The notes beneath the pieces were generated by a model. It saw nothing but the letters and a program-made list of their open reading frames with translations. It ran no database searches and was not told the origin of the DNA. From Polyangiaceae bacterium (GTDB lineage: Bacteria > Myxococcota_A > Polyangia > Polyangiales > Polyangiaceae), in the NCBI GenBank assembly GCA_013361525.1, contig JABFXY010000072.1, positions 62,001 through 126,000 of the forward strand: 64,000 bases of DNA, in the 5' to 3' direction. Below are positions 1-8,690 of the stretch, one piece after another. Positions within the stretch are counted from its first letter, which is position 1. Every line of letters starts with the position of its first letter. Both the position numbers and the translations under genes were made by a program.

Positions 1-1698
<1,698 letters not shown>

Positions 1699-1709
1699 GG
1701 CTCGTTTTT

Positions 1710-1726
1710 CCTCCGGGCCGCGGAGG
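1710..1726 (-). promoter_or_regulatory. Hairpin covering the acs Shine-Dalgarno
   Basis: On the minus strand CCTCCG and CGGAGG can form a 6-bp stem around a 5-base loop just before acs. The 3' arm contains the GGAGG ribosome-binding site. Folding would hide the site, so translational control is possible, but this is inference from one small stem. Confidence 0.3.
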
Positions 1727-1851
1727 ATAGCCGCGCTCCGAGCGCGATGGGGAGTGATGTCCCCCAAACGGACTCCACACGGGGCGGGACTGCGCTGGTC
1801 ATGTGGCTCGCAGACTTGACGAGCGCGGTGCGCATACGCGACGCTCGTAAC

Positions 1852-2643
1852 GTGTTTCACCAGCGCTACGCAGCGCTCGCAGCATCCGTCTTCGCCCTCG
1901 CAAACCTCACGGTCGCATGCGGTGATGACGGTACCCCGCAGACCGGCGGCGGCGGCGCGACCTCGAGCACGAACAGCGGTGCATCGGCCGGCGGCGGGGC
2001 GAGCAACGCCGGAGGTTTCGGTGGCGCGGCCGGCGGCGCAGCACCCGGCGGAGGCGGCACGGGCGGTGTCCTCGCCGTCGGTGGAGGCGGGGAAGGCGGC
2101 ATCGGCGGCGCCGTCGCAGGTGGTGGAGGCGCAGGCGGCGCGGCCGAAGGTGGAGCGGGCGGCGGTGGCGGTAGCAACGCGATCGCCGTCGGCGATCTCG
2201 TCCCGGACTTCCACCTCATCGACGTGAACCCCGCGTCCCCGACCGCGGACCAGCCCGTCTCCCCACGCGATTACCTACAGAAGGTCTCGGGCTGGTACTT
2301 CGGCCACGCCACGTGAGGCTACTGCAGTGCCCAGTTCGGGCACCTGGACACGATGCAGGACGAGCTCACCGCAGCTGGTCTCGACGTCACGATCGTCGGT
2401 ATCAATTCCATCGCCGCGGAGTCGGGCAATTCCCTCATTACCGCCGGACGCGACCTCGCCTGGCTGCAAGAAACGCCCGCCGAGCCGGTATGGACGGATT
2501 GGGGCATTAGCTATCGCGACGTCGTCATCCTCGACGAGAACAACGAGGTCGTCGCGATTTACAATCTCACCCAGCACAACCTCGGTGACTCTCTGAATTA
2601 CGAGGAGCTCTATGGGCTCTTCGAAGCGGCGGCGACGCCTTAG
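1852..2643 (+). CDS. Thioredoxin-fold lipoprotein, probable selenoprotein (in-frame UGA)
   Basis: A single reading frame runs from a lipoprotein signal peptide to TAG at 2641, interrupted only by TGA at 2314-2316. N-terminus: hydrophobic segment ending in the lipobox LTVAC, then a Gly-rich linker (about residues 30-115), then a redoxin-like domain starting near VPDFHLIDVN. The TGA falls at residue 155 in GHAT-U-GYC, giving a UxxC redox motif where thioredoxin-fold proteins have CxxC. The frame after it continues the fold (QFGHLDTMQDEL, VTIVGIN, DVVILDENNEVVA). A SECIS-like hairpin follows at the expected distance. A GTG start at 1852 gives the tidiest signal peptide; ATG at 1801 or 1747 are alternatives. 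Predicted role: an extracytoplasmic thiol/selenol oxidoreductase or peroxidase. If UGA is read as stop, the product would be a useless Gly-rich fragment. About 263 residues with Sec. Confidence 0.8.
2317..2346 (+). promoter_or_regulatory. Bacterial SECIS-like hairpin after the in-frame UGA
   Basis: GTGCCC (2327-2332) pairs perfectly with GGGCAC (2338-2343) around the loop AGTTC. With C2344 bulged, two more pairs (2325-2326 with 2345-2346) extend the stem. Sixteen bases separate the UGA from the apical loop, and G is the second loop base followed by U. These fit the described bacterial SECIS requirements recognised by SelB (loop about 16-37 bases after UGA, G among the first two loop bases). 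The element lies inside coding sequence, as bacterial SECIS elements do. Confidence 0.7.
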
Positions 2644-3073
2644 GTCTTGGGTAGCGACGGGCGCCCGCTCCGGTGCGCCCCAAGGGCACGTCGTGCGAGG
2701 CGCCGCACCCACCGGGCCACGGAGCGCCGCACCCACCGGGCCACGGAGCGCCGCACCCACCGGGCCACGGAGCGCCGCACCCACCGGGGCCGCGGAGCCG
2801 GGCGAACAAATCGGGATGGGTTGCACTATCGTCCCGGCATTCGCTCGCGATTGTGGCGCTATCACACCTGACGGGCTTTGCTAGTCGCCGTAAGTTGTTG
2901 AAGTCTCGTTCGCGTTCGTTCGGCGCTGTCGTTCAAGCGCGAATGAATGACGGATAGACACTGCAAACCTCCCCATGTTGTTCGCGCCGGCCCCGCGCCC
3001 GCGGACACAGCGCCCCGCGCCGCGCCCGACCGTTTCGGCACGGCCCACTCCGGAGCCGTGCGATGCTTCGGGT
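2644..3073 (+). other. Intergenic region without a convincing gene
   Basis: This 430-base gap holds a 24-base tandem repeat (2699-2796) and nothing else recognisable. Several frames stay open through the repeat because of its high GC, but they give low-complexity Ala/Pro/Gly/Arg peptides and have no ribosome-binding site. The promoter of the following GFA-family gene should lie at about 2880-3070, but no clear -35/-10 pair was seen. Confidence 0.6.
2699..2796 (+). repeat. Four-copy 24-bp tandem repeat
   Basis: The unit AGCGCCGCACCCACCGGGCC plus ACGG repeats with a strict 24-base period starting near 2701, 2725, 2749 and 2773. Copies two and three are identical; the last diverges at its end. 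A period of 24 keeps reading frames open. There are no unique spacers, so this is a minisatellite and not a CRISPR array. Confidence 0.9.
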
Positions 3074-3916
3074 ATGATCACCGGCGCCTGTCTGTGCGGA
3101 GCTCTTCACTATGAAGTGGAGGGCGGGCTGGAGCGTCTCATGCACTGCCACTGCTCCATCTGTCGGAAACACCACGGCGCACCATTCGCAAGCTGGCTTG
3201 TTGCTCCCGTCGACGGTCTTCGCTGGCGGACTGGGGAGGACACGGTGCTCGAGTACCGCTCGTCGGAAGCGCGGATGCGGCGGTTCTGCGGCACTTGCGG
3301 ATCCGTCGCTCCAACAGCCGTGGCCGACCGCATGCTCGTGCCGGCAGGCAATTTGACTGGAGCGCTCAATCCCGCAGAGAGCTTGCATATGTTCGTGGGA
3401 TCGAAGGCCCCGTGGCACGTCATCGCCGATGACCTGCCGCAATACGACGAAGCGCCGCCCGGCTGGCGCACCGTCGAGGTGAAACGTCCCGCGGAGTCCC
3501 CGTCCGACGACACGATTCGCGGGTCCTGTACGTGCGGCGCGGTCACCTTCTTGGTGAGGGGTGTGCCGGCCCGCTGGCTTCAATGCCACTGTTCCCGCTG
3601 CCGGCGAGGACGGAGCGCGGCTCATGGGAGCAACACCTTCTATCCGCTGAGCCAATTCGCCTGGCAGACAGGTCACGACCTGGTGCGGTCGTACCAGCCG
3701 CCGGACGCTGCGCGATTCATGGTTTCGTTCTGTGTGCGTTGCGGCGGCGGCGCGCCGGTCGGGCGAGACAACGTTCCGTTCGTATTGGTGCCTGCCGGTC
3801 TATTCGATCTGGACCCTGGCGCCCGGCCTCAGGCGCATATCCATGTTGCGAGCAAAGCGCCTTGGTACGAGATAACAGATTCGCTTCCGCAATTTGCGGA
3901 GTTGCCGCCTGGGTGA
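3074..3916 (+). CDS. GFA-family protein with two zinc-binding domains
   Basis: Member of the GFA (glutathione-dependent formaldehyde-activating enzyme/CENP-V) family, 280 residues. Two GFA domains lie in tandem. Domain 1 has C6xC8, C25xC27xxC30 (HCHCSIC) and C72xxC75; domain 2, from about residue 149, has CTCG, QCHCSRC and FCVRCG. These cysteines are the family's zinc ligands. Both domains end with a similar 'SKAPW(H/Y)..(D/S)LPQ' segment, so the gene arose by internal duplication. Most GFA proteins have one domain. The family name overstates the known chemistry: few members are shown to act on S-hydroxymethylglutathione, so the substrate is unknown. ATG 3074 is chosen because the domain begins immediately; upstream in-frame codons are Pro/Arg-rich. 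Confidence 0.88.
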   Translation: MITGACLCGALHYEVEGGLERLMHCHCSICRKHHGAPFASWLVAPVDGLRWRTGEDTVLEYRSSEARMRRFCGTCGSVAPTAVADRMLVPAGNLTGALNPAESLHMFVGSKAPWHVIADDLPQYDEAPPGWRTVEVKRPAESPSDDTIRGSCTCGAVTFLVRGVPARWLQCHCSRCRRGRSAAHGSNTFYPLSQFAWQTGHDLVRSYQPPDAARFMVSFCVRCGGGAPVGRDNVPFVLVPAGLFDLDPGARPQAHIHVASKAPWYEITDSLPQFAELPPG

Positions 3917-3983
3917 TGCTCGGCGGGGTTGGGCACGGCCCGTCACGCCCGCGGATCCGAAGTGGCCAGGCGGCCCGGCGCAA

Positions 3984-4316
3984 TCACGACTTCGGTTCGC
4001 GCGCGGGCGGAGCAATCCCCAATTGCCCGCAGGCCTCGGCATCCCCACCGTCGCACGCCTCGGAGCACGCCTCTTCGTTCTCGCCGTCGGTTTCCTTACA
4101 GACCTCGGGGGCGATCGCTTTCGACTTCAGGCACGCGTCCTGGTGCACGTCCGCACATTGGCGGCGGCATGCTTGGTACTGCTCGTCTTTGGAGGTGGTC
4201 CCCTCCCCGCTGAGGCACCTTTCGGCGTCGCCGCTGTTGCACCCTGCCCCGAACAGCAACGCCCCGACCGGGAGCAGCTTCATCCACTGAATGCGCATCG
4301 TGAGGCTCGAGGACAT
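3984..4316 (-). CDS. Small Cys-rich lipoprotein
   Basis: Predicted outer- or inner-membrane lipoprotein of 110 residues with a signal peptide and lipobox (LLFGAGC, followed by Asn-Ser). The mature part is short, acidic and has about eight further cysteines in pairs such as CRRQC and CSEAC, suggesting disulfides outside the cytoplasm. The start is well supported by AAGGAG six bases before ATG 4316; a longer upstream frame lacks this. No known family is recognised. It is divergent from the M23 peptidase gene. Confidence 0.75.
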   Translation of the reverse strand: MSSSLTMRIQWMKLLPVGALLFGAGCNSGDAERCLSGEGTTSKDEQYQACRRQCADVHQDACLKSKAIAPEVCKETDGENEEACSEACDGGDAEACGQLGIAPPAREPKS

Positions 4317-4453
4317 CGGTCGCTCCTTTCGGCCAACGCCATGTGGCTGCACACCCCGAGCCACGGGCGAATGAACCAGACGTGAGCTGACGGCGGCGTC
4401 CGGCGCAGCCTCGAGCGACCGCGAATAACCGGCCATCGAAGCCAAAACGACGC

Positions 4454-4477
4454 ATGACATAGATTGTCCTATGACAT
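4454..4477. promoter_or_regulatory. Imperfect inverted repeat between divergent genes
   Basis: ATGACATAG (4454-4462) and CTATGACAT (4469-4477) form an inverted repeat with one mismatch and a 6-base spacer, in the AT-richer stretch between the divergent lipoprotein and M23 peptidase genes. It could be an operator; no regulator is encoded next to it. Confidence 0.35.
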
Positions 4478-4507
4478 TGTCGAGCACTTCCTACACCAGT
4501 ACACAAC

Positions 4508-4520
4508 GCTCATATTGAGC
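4508..4520. promoter_or_regulatory. Palindrome immediately upstream of the M23 peptidase ATG
   Basis: GCTCA-TAT-TGAGC ends two bases before ATG 4523, in the position of the ribosome-binding site. No AGGAGG-like site is present, so this short palindrome may influence initiation of the gene. Confidence 0.3.
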
Positions 4521-4522
4521 GC

Positions 4523-5983
4523 ATGAAAAACATCACCAGAAGCAGCTTCTTCGCCGTATTCACACTGACGGCTTCGCTCGTCGCGTGCACCCACTCGGAT
4601 AGCGAGCAAGCCGACGACGTCCAGGCAGAGGAAGACTCCGGCAGCGCGACCCAAGCCATCGTCGAGACCTGGACGAACCTCGGCGGGACGACGAACCATT
4701 CTCCGCTTGCCGTCGCATTCAACAACAAACTGCACGTCTTCTCCGTCGGGACGGATAGCCGCATTTACCGAAAGAGCACCAGCGATGGGGAGAGCTACTC
4801 CACGTGGAGCGAGCTCGGCGGCTTCGCCTCGGCGGGCCTCGCAGCGGCTGTTCACCAGAGTAAGCTCTACGTGTTCTCGGTCGGGACGGACAACGTCCTC
4901 TACTACCGAAAAAGCACGAACGGCGTCGACTTCGACGGCTGGGTGTCGCTCGGAGGCTGGACGAACACGGCCGTTGCAGCTGTATCTTTCAACGGGACGC
5001 TTCACGTCTTCTCGAAGGGTGGAGACAACAAGATCTACCGCAGGACGAGCACCGACGGCGTCAGCTTCACCGGGTGGACGCTGTTCGGCGGTGTGACGAA
5101 CGGCGCCGGTCCCGCGGCGGTCGTTCAGCAGGGCAAGCTGTACGTGTTCGCAACGGGGACGAACAATGCCGTCTACTTCCAGAGCTCGTCGGACGGCGTC
5201 ACCTTCTCCGCGTGGCAGAGCCTCGGTGCCTCGGTCACGGCGCTCAGCGCAACCTCGTTCGCCGGAGATCTTCACTTGTTCGGAATCGGCAACGGCGACA
5301 GCGAAATCTACACCCACTACATGCACGACAATTACTGGCGCGGCTGGTACGACACCAACCCGCAAGGCGTTCAGACGACCAAGGCGGTCGGAGCCGCGTC
5401 GTTCCTCAACGCGATGTGGGTCTTCGCGCGTCGGTCGGACGGGCAAATCGTTTATCACTCGACCCCGCTGTACCGCCTACCGTTCGCCGGCAATGGGCTC
5501 TGGACAGTCGTCAACGGCAACTACGACGATCCCGGTGACTCACACCCGGAAAACCAATATTTCGGATTCGACTTTGCCCAATACGACCAAGACGCCGGAT
5601 TGGGGGCGGATATCCTGGCCGCCCGCGCGGGCACCGTCGTCGGGCTACGGGAGGATTACAATTGCAACCCGTGTAGCCCCGCGAACTCGGGCAACTGGAT
5701 CGCCATCGAGCATGCCGATGGCACCGTCGCGACCTACTCACACATCAAGCTCAACGGCGTCTTGGTGAACGTGGGCGACTACGTCGTCCAGGGACAGCAC
5801 ATCGCCGAGATGGGAAACACCGGTAACTCGGGTGGTCCGCACGTTCATTTCGAGATCCACGAGTGGTGGAGCGCGGAAAATGTGTCGGGCCCGAGCGTTC
5901 CTGCGTACTTCTGCGATGGCCTGCACAGCGTATGGCGGCCCAGGACGTCGCAAGCGCTGACGCCGACGGCTTGCTCGCTTTGA
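4523..5983 (+). CDS. Secreted M23-family peptidase with N-terminal propeller-like repeats
   Basis: Predicted lipoprotein of 486 residues (lipobox SLVAC, Cys22). Residues about 45-325 contain five or six units of about 48 residues with the pattern W..LGG...(L)xVFSxGxDxxIYxKSxxDG, resembling lectin/sialidase-type beta-propeller blades. Residues about 345-480 are an M23 (LytM) metallopeptidase: SHPENQYFGFDFA supplies the first His/Asp zinc ligands in the 'H..n.Y..DF' variant, and HVHFE at 440-444 gives the HxH ligand and catalytic His. M23 enzymes cut peptide cross-links of peptidoglycan or other Gly-rich peptides. The propeller part may bind glycans on a target surface, so a predatory or cell-wall role is plausible but inferred. 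Confidence 0.85.
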   Translation: MKNITRSSFFAVFTLTASLVACTHSDSEQADDVQAEEDSGSATQAIVETWTNLGGTTNHSPLAVAFNNKLHVFSVGTDSRIYRKSTSDGESYSTWSELGGFASAGLAAAVHQSKLYVFSVGTDNVLYYRKSTNGVDFDGWVSLGGWTNTAVAAVSFNGTLHVFSKGGDNKIYRRTSTDGVSFTGWTLFGGVTNGAGPAAVVQQGKLYVFATGTNNAVYFQSSSDGVTFSAWQSLGASVTALSATSFAGDLHLFGIGNGDSEIYTHYMHDNYWRGWYDTNPQGVQTTKAVGAASFLNAMWVFARRSDGQIVYHSTPLYRLPFAGNGLWTVVNGNYDDPGDSHPENQYFGFDFAQYDQDAGLGADILAARAGTVVGLREDYNCNPCSPANSGNWIAIEHADGTVATYSHIKLNGVLVNVGDYVVQGQHIAEMGNTGNSGGPHVHFEIHEWWSAENVSGPSVPAYFCDGLHSVWRPRTSQALTPTACSL

Positions 5984-5989
5984 CGTGCA

Positions 5990-6026
5990 GAGGGCGGAGG
6001 CGAGCCAATCGCGCGCCTCCGCCCTC
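5990..6026. terminator. Hairpin between convergent genes
   Basis: A perfect 13-bp inverted repeat (GAGGGCGGAGGCG with its complement) around an 11-base loop lies just after the M23 gene and just before the end of the oppositely oriented Sel1/RCC1 gene. There is no T-run, so it may be a strong-hairpin or bidirectional terminator. Confidence 0.6.
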
Positions 6027-6031
6027 GCCGC

Positions 6032-7800
6032 CTACAGCGTTCCAACCCCGCCAGGGTCGTTTCGGACGACCTCCGCAACGCCCCACGGCACGCCGTATCT
6101 CCCTCCCCAACAGAACGCGAGGTGCTCTTTGGTGACGGCACATGCTTTTTCGAGCGAGATGGCCTCCCGAACGCCCTCAATCGGAAAGGGCTTCTCCGCG
6201 GGAAGCTTCCAGCAGCTGATTGCGCCGCCGGTACGTCGTGCGCAGGCGTGTTCATGCGCAATCGACACTTCGACGGCAACCAACAGGTCGCGTAGAAGAA
6301 CGGAAAGACGTCGTCGACGTCGGTTAGCTCGAGGGGCGTCGAACGATCCCAGAACTGGCCGATGCATGTTGCACGTCGATCCGGGAAGAGACCGCACACC
6401 TCTCGCTCGTAGCCTTTGATGGCGAGGGCACCATGGAGCGCGTCGACCCGTGCCGGCGTGCGTCCACCCTTCCAGAAGAGATCGTCACCCCAGCAATAGA
6501 CATCGTGATTCGCGAGCAGAGCGCAGGTACCTGAGCTCAACGCGACGGCGCTCGTCACCGGAGCCGAGAGCGGGACATCGAAGATCCCCTTCGTGCCGTC
6601 GGGCGCGCCGAGGGCTTCTTCGCCGACACCCCAACACGACAGCTTGTCTCCGCGCTTCGCGCAGCTGTGGAACGCTTCTGTGTAAAGGGCGTCCACGTCG
6701 CGAACGATCGGCGTGAGATCTCGACTGAAACAGCTGTGCTCGTAGCCCGCAGCGCAGCCTTTTTCATGGGCAACCGCAATGGTGAGGATGTCCTGCCCGC
6801 GCGCGAGCTCCCCGTCGACATCCAACCCGAGCGCGCTCGCGACCATGTCGCAAGAATCGCCCAGCCCTCGATCGCATTCATTCTGTATGGCGGATATGCC
6901 GACCGCGCGGCCAGCGACTCTATCCTCGCGCGGGAGACTCGCGGCCCCTCGTGGGAGAAACACCAAATCGAGACAAGCCTTTCGCTTCCCATGCTGACAC
7001 GCGAAAGTTGCCTTCTCCATTCGACGGGTGAGGAGGTCGCGGTCGTTCTCCGCATTCGGGTCCCAACAACTCGAGCCGTCGTCACTCGCTTCGCATGCCT
7101 TCTCGATCGACTCCCGATAGGGTCGACCCGCCTTACGCTCGGCCGAGGACAGCTCCCAACACGACGTCGGATCGAGACGACACCAGCGCTCGTAGAACGG
7201 AAGAGCCTTTTCGAGGTTTTCACGAGGCGGCTCTCCACCGAGCCCTTCCGAAAGCCGCGCGGCCTTCCAACACGAGCGCGCGTCGCCCGCATGACAGCGA
7301 TCCTTGTGTACAGGCAGGATGCGCGAGATCAGCGCGTCGGCGCTCGCCTCGTCCTTTCCCTCGTCCGTATCGGCGTCCCAGCCGAACTTGAAATCGTAGA
7401 CGAGGGACGTGCACCCATCGAGGTTGCGCTCGTCGCACGCACGTTGTGTGAGCTCGAACGAACGCTGCTTGAGCGCATGTGCTCGTTGCTTGTCCTCGAA
7501 AACGATCCCCGCGAGGCGGTCGCACGCCTGATAGCTGCCGCCGTCGCACCCCTTCTCGATGAGGTCGCGCCCGCGGACCACATCACGCGGCTGGTATTCG
7601 CCGTCGTAAAGGATCCTGCCCGCCTCGAAACATCCGTAGGCGTCGCCGGCATCGCAGTGCGCAATGCAGGTATCGAATGACTCACACGGTGCGTTCGTCG
7701 TCCAATCCGGCTCGATGAGCTTCATCCCACCGTAGATGGCGCCGCCGACCGCGAGGCACGCGCCGACGCCGATGAGGACGCTCTTGGTACGCGTTTGCAT
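6032..7800 (-). pseudogene. Cys-rich Sel1-like/RCC1-like protein gene with a frameshift
   Basis: The start is ATG 7800 with GAGGGGG upstream, giving MQTRTKSVLIGVGACLAVGG, an N-terminal membrane anchor. Next come several Sel1-like units of the cysteine-paired type (pattern C..GD..(G/S)C..A), then RCC1-like units (CALLANHDVYCWGDD). Near 6285 the reading frame breaks: one frame gives the RCC1 pattern up to about TDVDDVFPFFYATC, and the pattern resumes in another frame as VSIAHEHACARRTGG, CWKLPAEKPF and AFCWGGRYG, ending at TAG 6032. A one- or two-base indel explains this. It may be a true mutation or a sequencing error. Intact, the product would be a periplasmic or surface repeat protein of about 588 residues of unknown binding partner. 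Confidence 0.75.
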
Positions 7801-8025
7801 TCGGGCCCCCTCGTGCACGCGGCGTTCCAAAATCACACGGTCGCGGTTTCGCATGTGAACGCGTTCGGCGACCGACACGCGAGCGGGCCGCAACGATGCA
7901 CGCAACGGGCAGGCAACATGCACGGGTTCGGTTGATGCGCGCCGCCGCCTTACCCTTGCGTACGACCGGCCTCGCGGTCGCGTGCGGCCCGAAGGTCAGC
8001 GATGCGAGCATGGAGGCGCGCCGTT

Positions 8026-8616
8026 TCACGGGCAATCCATCGGGCAGGTCGAGGGACGCTCCCCGCAGGCCGCCTCGCACAAGCCATCTCCGCAATCGAA
8101 ACAGGGGTTACAGTCCAAGAGACAGGCCCGTTCGTCCTCGCAAGCGTAGTTGCAGTACCCATCTCCGCACGCCTCGCAATCGCACCCGCAGTCCTCGTCG
8201 CCTCCTTCACAAACGCCGTTGTCGCAGGTGTATCCGCAGTCTTCCGGACAGTCGGTCTCGTCGTATGTCTCGCAACATCCGTTGCCGCAGCACGCGGACG
8301 GCTCGTAGTAGTCTTCGCAACATACGTCCTCGTCCGGGTCTTCGACGCAGTCTGCCGCGCAGGGGTCATCGGGGTCGCACAAACCATCGCAACCCGATTC
8401 CGAGGCGCAATCCTCCGGGCATCGCTCGAAGGTTTCCCGCGGCCCACAGATGTCGTCCCCGCAAATGGGGCAGTCCGAACGACAGCTTGCGTACTCGTCA
8501 TCGTCGCAGACCAGGTCGCCACATTTAGACCCGCAACCAACGACCGCCGCGACCGGGACGACGACAACGACAACAGAGGCAGCGAACATCGTCGACATAA
8601 CGGCCGCCGTTCGCAT
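8026..8616 (-). CDS. Cysteine-rich lipoprotein with CGDGxC repeats
   Basis: Predicted lipoprotein of 196 residues: a hydrophobic signal (ASVVVVVVPVAAVVGC) is followed by a mature region with nearly 40 cysteines and many Asp/Glu. Units such as CGDDICGPRETFERCPEDC and CGDGLCEAACGERPSTCPMDC repeat the 'CGDG.C...E....CP.DC' motif seen in many secreted proteins of myxobacteria. Each unit is likely disulfide-linked and perhaps binds Ca2+, but no activity can be assigned. The first Met is used because the signal peptide follows directly; Met7 or Met10 are also possible. It lies in a run of minus-strand genes but has its own spacing on both sides. Confidence 0.75.
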   Translation of the reverse strand: MRTAAVMSTMFAASVVVVVVPVAAVVGCGSKCGDLVCDDDEYASCRSDCPICGDDICGPRETFERCPEDCASESGCDGLCDPDDPCAADCVEDPDEDVCCEDYYEPSACCGNGCCETYDETDCPEDCGYTCDNGVCEGGDEDCGCDCEACGDGYCNYACEDERACLLDCNPCFDCGDGLCEAACGERPSTCPMDCP

Positions 8617-8690
8617 CTCGGCATCGTAGCGGACGCCGGCGGGATTGTAACGGACGCGCCCCGCTCGCTACCGACGATCGTCGATACCCG

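Noticed and set aside
1747..2316. A short Gly-rich protein ending at TGA 2314, and a separate 96-residue protein starting at 2353
   Set aside because: Both are in the same frame and read together as one thioredoxin-fold protein; TGA is better explained as selenocysteine.
2699..2796. CRISPR-like array
   Set aside because: The repeats are contiguous with no unique spacers.
2612..2957. Overlapping Pro/Ala/Arg-rich frames in the repeat region
   Set aside because: They come from the 24-bp repeat, with no ribosome-binding site or family likeness.
6240..6330. Programmed ribosomal frameshift in the Sel1/RCC1 gene
   Set aside because: No X-XXY-YYZ slippery site is visible; mutation or sequence error is simpler.
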